In this document: in pieces, positions 42,683 to 51,588 of the stretch | Layout of the letters: each line of letters opens with the position of its first letter | Position numbering within the stretch: the first letter of the stretch is position 1 | Made by a program: the position numbers and the translations under genes | Source of the DNA: CAYGSN01 sp964352675 | Lineage (GTDB): Bacteria > Pseudomonadota > Alphaproteobacteria > Micavibrionales > Micavibrionaceae | NCBI GenBank assembly: GCA_964352675.1 | Contig: CAYGSN010000012.1 | Coordinates: 1 to 64,000, forward strand | DNA: 64,000 bases | Reading direction: 5' to 3' | The notes under the pieces: model-generated | Database searches by the model: none | What the model was told of the DNA's origin: nothing | The model's input: only the letters and a program-made list of their open reading frames with translations

Positions 42683-43405
42683 ATGAGTGGTGTCGCAATT
42701 GTAACCGGTGGAACGCGCGGAATTGGTTTTGAAATTTCAAAGGCTTTGATCGCTGATGGCGTGCAGGTTGCTGCGCTGTATCATGGCAATGAAAAGGCCG
42801 CAAAGGAGTTTAAAGAGCAAACGGGTGGTGCAGCATATAAGGCTGATGTCGCCAGCTATGCGGCTTGCGAAGCTGTGGTTCAGAAAATTGAAAAGAAGCT
42901 GGGCCCGGTAACTGTTCTGGTGAATAATGCCGGGATCACACGCGACGGTATGCTGCACAAAATGGAGGAGCAGGATTGGCACAGTGTGATCGAGACGAAC
43001 CTGACCTCTTGTTATAATATGTGCCGCGCCGCCGTGAAGGGGATGCGCGACCGTGGCTATGGCCGCATCATTAATATCAGCTCTATTAATGGACAAAAAG
43101 GGCAGATGGGCCAGACGAATTATTCCGCAGCAAAGGCAGGGATGATTGGTTTTACAAAGGCTTTGGCGCTTGAAAGCGCACGGAAAGGCATCACCGTGAA
43201 TGCCATTTGCCCGGGCTATATCAAAACCGAAATGACGGAGTCTATGGATTCGGCTGTATTAGAGAGCATAGTGAAGCAAATTCCCGTTGGGCGGATGGGA
43301 AAGCCGGGCGAAATAGCGGGTATTGTGGCGTTTCTTGCCAGCGATAAGGCCTCTTTCATTACCGGTGCAACTATCACTGCCAATGGCGGTCAATATATGG
43401 CATAA
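42683..43405 (+). CDS. phaB: Acetoacetyl-CoA reductase
   Basis: Short-chain dehydrogenase, 240 residues, producing 3-hydroxybutyryl-CoA with NADPH. The nucleotide-binding motif is TGGTRGIG, followed by NNAG and the active-site Ser (INISSINGQKGQMGQTNYSAAKAG) with Tyr and Lys in YSAAK. The QKGQ-GQTNYSAAKAG block is typical of PhaB rather than FabG. AAGGAG precedes the ATG. It completes the phaC-phaA-phaB route. Confidence 0.95.
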   Translation: MSGVAIVTGGTRGIGFEISKALIADGVQVAALYHGNEKAAKEFKEQTGGAAYKADVASYAACEAVVQKIEKKLGPVTVLVNNAGITRDGMLHKMEEQDWHSVIETNLTSCYNMCRAAVKGMRDRGYGRIINISSINGQKGQMGQTNYSAAKAGMIGFTKALALESARKGITVNAICPGYIKTEMTESMDSAVLESIVKQIPVGRMGKPGEIAGIVAFLASDKASFITGATITANGGQYMA

Positions 43406-43453
43406 TTGCGTATGCATGAGTCTTTTTTCTAAAGTTGTCCGGTTAGTGCCTGA

Positions 43454-43993
43454 ATGAGTTCTGAAGCAAAAAAACAAACAGTAAGAGAGCGTCGCTTCGT
43501 TGCCGAAGGGACGCTGATTATGCGGGAGGGTGATCCTGGGAATTCCGCTTACCTGTTGCAATCAGGTCATGTTTCCGTTTTTACGAAAAGCGGCGATAAG
43601 GTTGTGGAGTTGGCGCGGCTTGGCCCTGGTGAGATTTTTGGCGAAATGGCGCTGGTTTTTGATGAACACCGCAAAGCCTCGGTCAAAGCGGTTGAAGATT
43701 GTACCCTGATTGTTCTGAGCCGGAGCGCATTTAAGGAAAAACTTAACAAAAGCGACCCAACCGTGCGGGCGATTGTGAAGATGCTGACGCAACGTATCGT
43801 GACTTCGAATGAAGCGGTGAGTAATAAGAAATCCGATGTTGGCGCCCTGGTGGAGACCGCAAATACAATTTACCAAAATATTCTTGCCGATCTTCCCAAA
43901 AGCCAGCAGCAGATTTTTGACAAGATGGTCATGCCGCATCTGGCAGAATTTTTAAAAGCGGTGGAAGAGTATAACGGCCGTTTTGACGCCTAG
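43454..43993 (+). CDS. Cyclic nucleotide-binding domain protein
   Basis: 179 residues. The first 115 form a cNMP-binding beta barrel with the phosphate-binding region GPGEIFGEMALVFDEHRKASVKAVED; the canonical Arg of the cAMP pocket corresponds to HRKAS. The C-terminal part is helical and lacks a Crp-type helix-turn-helix, so it is not a Crp/Fnr transcription factor. It follows phaB by 48 bases on the same strand and may be co-transcribed, but a link to PHA is only positional. Confidence 0.86.
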   Translation: MSSEAKKQTVRERRFVAEGTLIMREGDPGNSAYLLQSGHVSVFTKSGDKVVELARLGPGEIFGEMALVFDEHRKASVKAVEDCTLIVLSRSAFKEKLNKSDPTVRAIVKMLTQRIVTSNEAVSNKKSDVGALVETANTIYQNILADLPKSQQQIFDKMVMPHLAEFLKAVEEYNGRFDA

Positions 43994-44093
43994 CGAGTTT
44001 TTGCGGATTTCTCTGTAAAACCTTGAAACTTTTTCCTTTGCCCTCTATTTGTATAGGCACATGAATTTGTCATCGGCCAAAGGAGATATCCCC

Positions 44094-47000
44094 GTGAATC
44101 GTACCCTTATTATTGTTTTGAGCGTTTTTACCCTATTGATCGCCGCCGCCCTGATCGGGCCAAGTTTTGTCGATTGGAACCAGTATAAAACGCAGGCGCA
44201 AGAGCAGGTCTACAAACAGACGGGGCATAGTTTGAACCTGAATGGGGATTTGGGGTTGGCGGTTTTGCCGTATCCTTATATTTATGCCGAAAATGTCAGT
44301 ATTGATGCGCCGCCGGGATCGGCTGTGCCGCATCTGGCGAAGTTCAAGCGCGTGGATGTTAGCCTTGAGGTTGCCCCGCTTTTGCAGGGAAAAATCGCGG
44401 TGAGTGATGTAAATCTTTTGGAGCCGGATATCGCGCTACAAGTCTTCGAAGATGGCCGCCAGAACTGGATGACGCCGCAATTGGAGGCGATGAACGCGAA
44501 GCAGGGCGAAGGCAATCCCGCGCCTGGTCAGGGAACTGCAGGGCCGGATATTTCTCTTGATAGCCTGTATATCGAAAACGGCCGTTTTGCGTATCGCGCC
44601 GCCGGGGCGCAGGCCATGGAGGTAACGAACCTGAATGCCGATATTAATGCGCAAAGCCTGAAAGGGCCCTTCGGCGTCGACGGCAAACTAGATTTCGGCG
44701 GCCAGACTTATGAGCTGGACCTTGAAACCGGAGCGATTGATGCGCAGGCTGGAACTATTACGCTTAAAGGCGATGTTACCGCCCAACCCTATGATATTGC
44801 CCTGACCTATAATGGCGTTGTTGCGACAGTCGCGCCGTTTGATGCACAGGGGCAGGTTGATGTGCGCGTTGGCGGGAAATCATCCCTGCTGCAGCAAAGC
44901 GGGATCAATCTGGATGATGTGGCGTTTAAGGGCTTGCTGAGCGCCAATCAGGAGCGCGCCTCGATCAAGGATTTTACGCTGGCGCTTAAGGATAACGAAT
45001 TGCGCGGCGATTTTGCGGCGCAATTTTCTCCGATGGCGGTGCGGGCCAATCTGGCCGCGCAGAATCCGGTGAACATCGATGATATATTCCCCGCCGGGAA
45101 AAACACTGCTGCAAGCGATAAGAATGCGGGCGACCCGCTGAAAGGGCCGTTTATTCCGGAGACCGTAAGCTTGCCGCAGGGGTTCTCGGTTGAGGCGTCC
45201 TTAAGCGCGCCTGCCGTATTTTTCCGCAGCGAAGCCTATAAGGACGTCCGATTGCGCATCAGCCAGAGCGCAAAACAAGCAGATATAACTGCGCAGATTG
45301 CTGAAATTCCCGGCAAAGGGAAGCTGGATGTTACGGCCGGGCTTCGCTTTGCCTCGCAATCCCTTTCTGAAAAAGATGGTGCGGTGATCAGCGCCGATCC
45401 AACCCTGAGCATTGACATCGATGCGCGGACTCCAAATATGCCGATGACCCTGGCGGCGTTGTTGCAGAATCAGGATCTGGGCGCGCTCAGCCAGTGGAAA
45501 TCCGGTAGCATCGATGCGCAGGTGACGGTGAAGCCTTATTCCGTGGCAATGACAGGCGGAAAGCTTAGCCTTGGCGATACAAATTTTGTGATGAAAGGCT
45601 CGTTTGTTCCGGGGGCGGCGCGGTCGAAGGTGATAATTGACGCCACGGCGGACAATCTGAATTTTGATGAGATACAGGAAAAATTGGGCGGGCAAGAACC
45701 TGTACAAAAGAGCAATGACGGGCTGGAGGAAACGCTCAAATCCCTTGCCTTGCCGTATGATGTACAATTTGATGTCGGTGTGCAGAGCGCCCGGCTTCAG
45801 GGGTATAATGTTAGCGGCCTGCGTGCGCAGGGAATGGTCAAGGAGAACGCCTTGCAGCTTTCAAATTTGTCCGCACAAAATGTTGCCGGAGCGGCCTTTA
45901 GGGCCGATGGTGGGATCAGCGATATCCGCAATCTGAGCGGCATCACCGCGAATGTGAGTGCACAATCGGGGAATATTCCGGCGAGCCTGAAAGCTTTTGG
46001 TATTGATGCCGCGGGTCTACCGGATTCTTTGAAGTCAGGTTCAATGAGCGCCAGCGCCAGCGGGAATGCAAGCGCCATGGATGTGAAAGCGAATATGAAT
46101 GCGCTGGACGGCAGCTTTACCGCGAGCGGAAAGGTGAGCACGCCTTTGACACAGGCTTCCCTGGATGGGCTGGCGTTGCAGGTTAAACACCCGAATTTTG
46201 ACGCTCTACTGGCGGCTCTGGCACCGTCCAGTCCGCGTTACAGCACATGGCGCAAACCGGTTGATTTTTCCGCCGAACTGTCGATGCAGGATAAAAAAAC
46301 ATCCCTGAATAATATACGCGGGAACCTGGCCGGAACGACGCTGAGTGGTTCCATCGCGATTGATTCCAGTACAGAGAAGCCCGATGTGACAGGGGCTTTA
46401 ACAATTGGTGATGTGGTCATGAAAACGGCTGCTTCTGGGCAATCCTCCACTGGGGCAGCCTCGCAGGGCGGCGCTTCCGCCGGTGCATCTGCGGGCGGGA
46501 AACGTTGGTCCGGCGCGCCGCTGGATGTGTCATGGATGAATGGTTTTAACGCCAATCTGGATCTAAAGGCGAATTCGATTGTCTATAACAACTGGAATTT
46601 GCAAAAACCGGCCCTGAAATTTGCCCTGAAAGACGGTGCTCTGGTCATTAGCGATCTATCCTCCGGGTTGTTTGGCGGAAACATGTCGATGAGCGCGAAT
46701 GTAAAGGCGCCTGCAACAGTGGGACAGCCGGTCAGTGTGAACGCAAAGACAAACTTTGAAAATGTCGCCATGGAAGAAATGGTTTTGGCGCTGGTGAATA
46801 GCCGGATTTTACAGGCTTCGGGCACGCTCAACATGGATGCGGAAATCAATGGTGCGGGCGGATCACAGAATGCATTGGTGAACTCGCTGGCCGGGCAGGG
46901 AACAATGAACGGTACGGATATTGTTCTTGAAGGTTTTGATGTCAGCCGTTTTGCCGCCGCACTATCCGATGAAACCAAGCCGGGCGACAGTGTCATGGGG

Positions 47001-47522
47001 ATCTGGAAAGGCACGACCAAGGGCGGTTCCACGGCGTTCGATACGCTGGACGGGAATTTCACCATGGCCAAAGGTATTGCAACGATTAACAAGATGGATT
47101 TGGACGGGCCGAAAGCCTCTCTGGCTATGCGTGGTACGGTCAGCCTGTCGGCCTGGTATCTGGATACGCAAAATACGATTACGGTAAAGGACCGCGATAT
47201 TCCGCCCTTTACCGTCAAGCTGGCCGGGCCGCTGGACAATCCGGCGCAGACATTTGGCCAAGGCGTGTTGCAGGATTATCTGCAGCGCAAAATCAGCCGT
47301 AAAATTGAAAAAGAGATTGGTGATAAGCTAGGGGATAAGCTCGGCATACCGGGCCTGTTCGGCGGAGCGCAACAGCCACAACCTCAGGATACGGCGCCAT
47401 CAGGCGGCGAGGAAACTCAGGGTGGCGAGCAACAGCAGCAGACTCCACCACCGCCACCAGCGGCAACACCGGAAGACGCTATACGTGGGGTTCTAGATGG
47501 GCTGCTGAATCGCCAGCAATAG
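44094..47522 (+). CDS. AsmA-family protein
   Basis: Large inner-membrane-anchored periplasmic protein of the AsmA family, whose members move phospholipids across the envelope in proteobacteria. The GTG start at 44094 is chosen because AAAGGAG lies eight bases upstream; it gives an N-terminal helix (LIIVLSVFTLLIAAALIG) and the motif PSFVDWNQYKTQAQEQV. An AsmA N-terminal domain is followed by an extended beta-rich body (about 1142 residues in all) with the AsmA_2 region near residues 840-1070. It ends in a Gln/Pro-rich linker and a short helix. Its last 44 bases overlap the convergent unknown. Confidence 0.92.
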   Translation: MNRTLIIVLSVFTLLIAAALIGPSFVDWNQYKTQAQEQVYKQTGHSLNLNGDLGLAVLPYPYIYAENVSIDAPPGSAVPHLAKFKRVDVSLEVAPLLQGKIAVSDVNLLEPDIALQVFEDGRQNWMTPQLEAMNAKQGEGNPAPGQGTAGPDISLDSLYIENGRFAYRAAGAQAMEVTNLNADINAQSLKGPFGVDGKLDFGGQTYELDLETGAIDAQAGTITLKGDVTAQPYDIALTYNGVVATVAPFDAQGQVDVRVGGKSSLLQQSGINLDDVAFKGLLSANQERASIKDFTLALKDNELRGDFAAQFSPMAVRANLAAQNPVNIDDIFPAGKNTAASDKNAGDPLKGPFIPETVSLPQGFSVEASLSAPAVFFRSEAYKDVRLRISQSAKQADITAQIAEIPGKGKLDVTAGLRFASQSLSEKDGAVISADPTLSIDIDARTPNMPMTLAALLQNQDLGALSQWKSGSIDAQVTVKPYSVAMTGGKLSLGDTNFVMKGSFVPGAARSKVIIDATADNLNFDEIQEKLGGQEPVQKSNDGLEETLKSLALPYDVQFDVGVQSARLQGYNVSGLRAQGMVKENALQLSNLSAQNVAGAAFRADGGISDIRNLSGITANVSAQSGNIPASLKAFGIDAAGLPDSLKSGSMSASASGNASAMDVKANMNALDGSFTASGKVSTPLTQASLDGLALQVKHPNFDALLAALAPSSPRYSTWRKPVDFSAELSMQDKKTSLNNIRGNLAGTTLSGSIAIDSSTEKPDVTGALTIGDVVMKTAASGQSSTGAASQGGASAGASAGGKRWSGAPLDVSWMNGFNANLDLKANSIVYNNWNLQKPALKFALKDGALVISDLSSGLFGGNMSMSANVKAPATVGQPVSVNAKTNFENVAMEEMVLALVNSRILQASGTLNMDAEINGAGGSQNALVNSLAGQGTMNGTDIVLEGFDVSRFAAALSDETKPGDSVMGIWKGTTKGGSTAFDTLDGNFTMAKGIATINKMDLDGPKASLAMRGTVSLSAWYLDTQNTITVKDRDIPPFTVKLAGPLDNPAQTFGQGVLQDYLQRKISRKIEKEIGDKLGDKLGIPGLFGGAQQPQPQDTAPSGGEETQGGEQQQQTPPPPPAATPEDAIRGVLDGLLNRQQ

Positions 47523-47985
47523 CATTAGCAAGCTCTTGGGGCGCCGCTTCGATTTTGGGCGGAGTAAGGCGACGGATGTGATTGCTGTAGCCGAATGATT
47601 TATAGGATGATGCGGCCGCCGCAAGACAGAGCGCAAAAACGGCCGCCGCTGCATATTGTCTGGATTCTACAGATTGCAGAAAGCAGAGTGTATCGACCAG
47701 TTCCTGCCTGTCCAGCTCCGCATCGTAATAGGAATCGTAGATTTCATCGGTGACCTCGTCCGGGTCGCCCATTCCTCCGTGCAAAAAAGCATTCAGCGTA
47801 TTGTTGAAAGCCCGGTCTTCGGGCGTTGCTCTCAACGGGTCCGCGCTGATTTTTTCCAGCATCGCAGAGCCTGCCATAGCCGGAACAAGGATCCCGGCCC
47901 CCGCCAGTGTAAACGCTGCGCCCAGACGGGCCGCCCAGCGCCGAGTCTTGAGTTGCTTCATGCTTAGAGCTTTATTGTTTTTCAT
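47479..47985 (-). CDS. Hypothetical two-helix membrane protein
   Basis: Not recognised. 168 residues with a basic N-terminus (MKQLKTRRWAARLG), one hydrophobic segment (AAFTLAGAGILVPAMAGSAM) and a second (YAAAAVFALCLAAAASS), with an acidic Asp/Glu-rich segment between. The 3' 44 bases lie inside the AsmA gene. It follows the RHH gene by 15 bases on the same strand. No ribosome site is clear. Confidence 0.6.
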   Translation of the reverse strand: MKNNKALSMKQLKTRRWAARLGAAFTLAGAGILVPAMAGSAMLEKISADPLRATPEDRAFNNTLNAFLHGGMGDPDEVTDEIYDSYYDAELDRQELVDTLCFLQSVESRQYAAAAVFALCLAAAASSYKSFGYSNHIRRLTPPKIEAAPQELANAIAGDSAAHLEPHV

Positions 47986-48000
47986 AGCCGGGACAGTATG

Positions 48001-48210
48001 TCATATTTCTGTCCCTTGCAAGTTTTTTAGAATATAGACACGAATGGCGCTGGAGAGGTTGCGCGGGCCGCGTATTTCATCGATTTCAGTGATGAGCGCG
48101 TTCACGGACAGGTTGCGCGATTTGGCCAGGTTTTTGAGAGTGGACCAGAATTCGTCTTCCAGCGTCACGCTGGTGGCATGCCCGGCGATGTTCACAGAGC
48201 GTTTTTTCAA
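48001..48210 (-). CDS. Ribbon-helix-helix (RHH_4) domain protein
   Basis: 69 residues, entirely an RHH_4-type domain: RSVNIAGHATSVTLEDEFWSTLKNLAKSRNLSVNALITEID, then RNLSSAIRVYIL. The family is typical of alphaproteobacteria and presumed to bind DNA as a dimer. The start appears to be TTG at 48210, three bases past the fumC stop; a GTG at 48195 is the alternative. It is the penultimate gene of the minus-strand run from DUF465. Confidence 0.85.
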   Translation of the reverse strand: MKKRSVNIAGHATSVTLEDEFWSTLKNLAKSRNLSVNALITEIDEIRGPRNLSSAIRVYILKNLQGTEI

Positions 48211-48213
48211 AAC

Positions 48214-49635
48214 CTAATCTCTTGGTTTGGTCATGCTGACCGGGTCTATCCATTGATCGAACTGTTCAGCGGTAAGCAGGCCCAGCGCTACACCGGCTTC
48301 TTTCAGGGAACTGCCGTCCTTATGTGCTTTCTTGGCGATTTTTGCCGCATTATCATAGCCGATATGCGGGTTCAGCGCCGTGACCAGCATCAGGGAATTT
48401 TCCATGAGCGCCTTGATCCGCTTGGTATCGGCCTCGATCCCGACCACGCAATTATCAGTAAAGCTGTTGCAGCCATCGGCAATCAGGCGAATGGACTGCA
48501 GCACGTTGTAAATCATCACTGGCTTAAACACATTCAGCTCAAAATGGCCGTTGGAGCCGGCCACGGTGACGGTGGTGTGGTTCCCCATCACCTGCGCGCA
48601 AACCATGGTCAGCGCCTCACACTGCGTCGGGTTGACCTTGCCGGGCATGATGGAGGAGCCGGGCTCATTGGCGGGCAGGATTAGTTCCCCGATCCCCGAA
48701 CGCGGGCCGGAGCCGAGCAGGCGGATGTCATTGGCTATTTTCATTAGAGAAACCGCAAGAACGTTCAGCGCGCCTGAGGCCTCCACCAGCGCATCATGCG
48801 CCGCCAATGCCTCGAACTTATTCGGTGCAGTGACGAAGGGTAGGCCGGTAATTTTTTTAACCTGCGCAGCAAATTTTTTATCAAATCCCTTCTTGGAATT
48901 AATGCCCGTGCCGACCGCCGTTCCGCCCTGCGCCAGCTCATAAAGATGCGGCAGGGTGGTTTTGATGCGCTTAATGCCGTTTTTAATTTGTGCAGCATAA
49001 CCGGAAAATTCCTGCCCCAGAGTCAGCGGTGTGGCGTCTTGTAAATGCGTGCGGCCATTCTTGACAATTTTTGCGAAAGCCTTGGATTTGGCCTCCAGCG
49101 CCTTATGCAGTTTTTCCAGGGCCGGAAGAAGTGCAGCATTCATTTCAACAGCCGCAGCAATATACATCGCGGTAGGGAATGTATCGTTCGAGCTCTGGCC
49201 CATATTCACGTGGTCGTTCGGGTGCACCGGGTCTTTTGAACCAATGACCCCGCCCAGCATTTCAATCGCGCGGTTGGAAATGACCTCATTGGCATTCATA
49301 TTGGTCTGCGTGCCTGAGCCGGTCTGCCAGACCACCAGCGGGAATTCCCCGGCCAGCGTGCCGTCTATCACTTCTTCCGCAGCCTTCACAACAGCCTTGC
49401 CAATCTTTTTATCCAGCACGCCCATATCCATATTGGTCAGGGCGGAGGCCTTTTTCTGAATCCCCAGCGCGCGCACAAGCGGGACGGGCATGGTTTCGCC
49501 GCCAATCTTGAAATTCTTCAGGCTCCGCTGCGTTTGCGCGCCCCAATAGCGGTCAGCCGGCACGGCGATCTTGCCGATGGAATCGGTTTCGGTGCGGGTT
49601 TTCGAGTTGTTCATTTTTACTGCGGCTTTGCTCAT
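48214..49635 (-). CDS. fumC: Fumarate hydratase, class II
   Basis: TCA-cycle enzyme interconverting fumarate and malate, iron-independent. It is 473 residues; the superfamily signature is GSSIMPGKVNPTQCE, with TGSGTQTNMNANEVI and the SSNDTFPTA and NGRTHLQDATP active-site blocks. The start overlaps the purK stop (ATGA), coupling the two. AAGATG-rich N-terminus (about 15 residues) is slightly longer than in E. coli. Confidence 0.97.
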   Translation of the reverse strand: MSKAAVKMNNSKTRTETDSIGKIAVPADRYWGAQTQRSLKNFKIGGETMPVPLVRALGIQKKASALTNMDMGVLDKKIGKAVVKAAEEVIDGTLAGEFPLVVWQTGSGTQTNMNANEVISNRAIEMLGGVIGSKDPVHPNDHVNMGQSSNDTFPTAMYIAAAVEMNAALLPALEKLHKALEAKSKAFAKIVKNGRTHLQDATPLTLGQEFSGYAAQIKNGIKRIKTTLPHLYELAQGGTAVGTGINSKKGFDKKFAAQVKKITGLPFVTAPNKFEALAAHDALVEASGALNVLAVSLMKIANDIRLLGSGPRSGIGELILPANEPGSSIMPGKVNPTQCEALTMVCAQVMGNHTTVTVAGSNGHFELNVFKPVMIYNVLQSIRLIADGCNSFTDNCVVGIEADTKRIKALMENSLMLVTALNPHIGYDNAAKIAKKAHKDGSSLKEAGVALGLLTAEQFDQWIDPVSMTKPRD

Positions 49636-50696
49636 AATTTCTCTCCTAAAATCGTCACATGGCCCATTTTGCGGCCCGGTATAATTTCTGTCTTACCATA
49701 CAGGTGAACGTGGGCATTTTCCATGGCCTCATAGCGGGCAATATCATTTACATCATCGCCGATCAGATTGATCATCACGGCGCTGTGGTGTGGCTCCGGG
49801 GGCAGGGCAGGCAGGCCGCAGACGGTGCGGACATGGTTTTCAAACTGCGATACGGTGCAGGCATCAATGCTCCAGTGGCCGGAATTATGGGTGCGCGGGG
49901 CGATTTCATTGGCCAGCAAGCGACCGTCTTTGGTCACAAACAGCTCCAGCGCAAGCACGCCGACGAGGTTCACGGCCTTCGCCAGGGTTTTGGTCATCTC
50001 CACAGACTTTTCGGCAACGGCCGGGTCGATGGGCGCGGGGAAGGTGGTTTTGTGCAGGATATGGTTTTTATGCTCATTCATCACCGGGCCGTATGTTTGC
50101 ATGGCGCCGGTCTGGTCGCGGGCAACAATAACCGAAATTTCACATTCAAAATCAACGACCTCTTCGGCGATAAGCTCCTGATCTCTGAATGGGGACAATG
50201 CGTTTTGTATATCACTGTTTAATGAAATCCTGGCCTGGCCTTTGCCATCATATCCGAAACGGGTCGTTTTTATGATAAGTTCTTTGGAGTCCAGTTCACT
50301 AAGAAAAGATTCTATATCCGAAACGCTGCGTATCTTTTTCCATTTTGCGGTGTTTATTCCTGTCTCATTCAGGAATGTTTTCTCCTGAATCCGGTTCTGT
50401 GCCACGTCCAAGAGCGATTCGTCCGGATAAACAGCTTTCAAATTTTTGAGGTAGTGCACTGAAGAAACAGGGATATTTTCAAACTCATAAGAGATTACAT
50501 CAACTTTTTCGGCAAATGCCGTGAGGGCAGATTCATCAGTGTAATTGGCGAGTACGGTTTCATCAGCCACCTGCGCGGCGGGGCTGTTTTCTTCGGGGGT
50601 GAGGATAATCGTGCGGATTCCAAGCTTATGTGCGGCCTGTGCGCTCATACGGCCAAGCTGGCCACCGCCGAGAATGCCAAGGGTCTTTGCTGTCAT
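49632..50696 (-). CDS. purK: 5-(carboxyamino)imidazole ribonucleotide synthase
   Basis: ATP-grasp enzyme of purine synthesis: turns AIR and bicarbonate into N5-CAIR, the substrate of PurE. It is 354 residues. The N-terminal GILGGGQLGRMSAQAA, the ATP-binding TTRFGYDGKGQARI and the catalytic NEIAPRTHNSGHWSIDAC are all present. It starts 15 bases after the purE stop. Confidence 0.96.
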   Translation of the reverse strand: MTAKTLGILGGGQLGRMSAQAAHKLGIRTIILTPEENSPAAQVADETVLANYTDESALTAFAEKVDVISYEFENIPVSSVHYLKNLKAVYPDESLLDVAQNRIQEKTFLNETGINTAKWKKIRSVSDIESFLSELDSKELIIKTTRFGYDGKGQARISLNSDIQNALSPFRDQELIAEEVVDFECEISVIVARDQTGAMQTYGPVMNEHKNHILHKTTFPAPIDPAVAEKSVEMTKTLAKAVNLVGVLALELFVTKDGRLLANEIAPRTHNSGHWSIDACTVSQFENHVRTVCGLPALPPEPHHSAVMINLIGDDVNDIARYEAMENAHVHLYGKTEIIPGRKMGHVTILGEKL

Positions 50697-50711
50697 AGTA
50701 GGGTTATAGGA

Positions 50712-51206
50712 TCAAGAAGGCGTATCTGCAACGCCGGATGTCTGTTTTTCCCGGTAATCATCAAGTTTTTTCGCCAGAGCCTCATCATACGTGGCCAGGA
50801 TGGCGGCGGCCAACAGGCCCGCATTCTTCGCCCCGGCCTTGCCGATCGCCAGTGTGCCAACAGGAATTCCGCCAGGCATCTGGGCAATCGAGAGCAGGGA
50901 GTCCATGCCCTTGAGCGCCTTGCTTTCCACCGGCACGCCCAATACGGGCAGCGGCGTGAGGCTGGCGGCCATACCGGGCAAATGGGCAGCCCCGCCTGCT
51001 CCGGCGATAATCACCTTCAGGCCGCGCGCTTTCGCGCTCTTGGCGTATTCGTAGAGACGCTCTGGCGTGCGGTGGGCCGAAACAATCTTAACTTCGTGAG
51101 GGATACCGAAACCGTGGAGGATATCATGCGCTTCTTTCATGGTGTCCCAGTCGGACTGCGAGCCCATAATGATACCGATAAGGGGATTTGGATCAGCGTG
51201 AGTCAT
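50712..51206 (-). CDS. purE: N5-CAIR mutase
   Basis: Class I PurE that converts N5-CAIR to CAIR. It is 164 residues with the active-site GSQSDWDTM, SAHRTPERL and GGAAHLPGM motifs; the presence of PurK next door fits the class I type. It is preceded on the same strand, after 39 bases, by the DUF465 gene, an arrangement frequent in alphaproteobacteria. Confidence 0.97.
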   Translation of the reverse strand: MTHADPNPLIGIIMGSQSDWDTMKEAHDILHGFGIPHEVKIVSAHRTPERLYEYAKSAKARGLKVIIAGAGGAAHLPGMAASLTPLPVLGVPVESKALKGMDSLLSIAQMPGGIPVGTLAIGKAGAKNAGLLAAAILATYDEALAKKLDDYREKQTSGVADTPS

Positions 51207-51245
51207 ACGTCTTTATAAGGCAAAACAGAGGTTTACGCAATGATC

Positions 51246-51449
51246 TTAGGCAATAATATCATCAATCAGATCGCTTTCGATCTTGCCGATCATATCCTTG
51301 AACCACAATTTGCGCTTCTTGAGTTGCTGCATCTGGAACAGGTTGACGGGTTCGCCGCTGTTCATCATGCGGTCAATCATGTCATCAAGCGCCTTGTGCT
51401 CGCTTCTGTATTCTGCAAGTTTGAGTCTGAGCTCTTCTTGATCTTCCAT
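51246..51449 (-). CDS. DUF465 (YdcH-like) small protein
   Basis: 67-residue helical-hairpin protein. It shows the family pattern EELRLKLAEYRSEHKALDDMIDRM followed by LKKRKLWFKDMIGKIES. The start at ATG 51449 is preferred over an in-frame TTG six codons upstream. Function is unknown. It heads the purE-purK-fumC run and is divergent from the phosphofructokinase gene. Confidence 0.85.
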   Translation of the reverse strand: MEDQEELRLKLAEYRSEHKALDDMIDRMMNSGEPVNLFQMQQLKKRKLWFKDMIGKIESDLIDDIIA

Positions 51450-51588
51450 GTGAGAAAAGTCGTACAAGTTTCAAAACCTTAAAAAACAATCTTAACACAT
51501 AATCCGGGATTTGCTAAGAAAGAATATAGCAGAATTATATCAGCTTCTGCAAAGATTATGTTATACGGCAGCGCGGGAGTTCTTTTAC

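Noticed and set aside
2473..48996. Other TTGTGCA copies, for example near 2473, 12389, 17511, 29975, 39363 and 48990
   Set aside because: They lie inside coding sequence and occur about as often as a heptamer would by chance, so they are not counted as PhaR sites.
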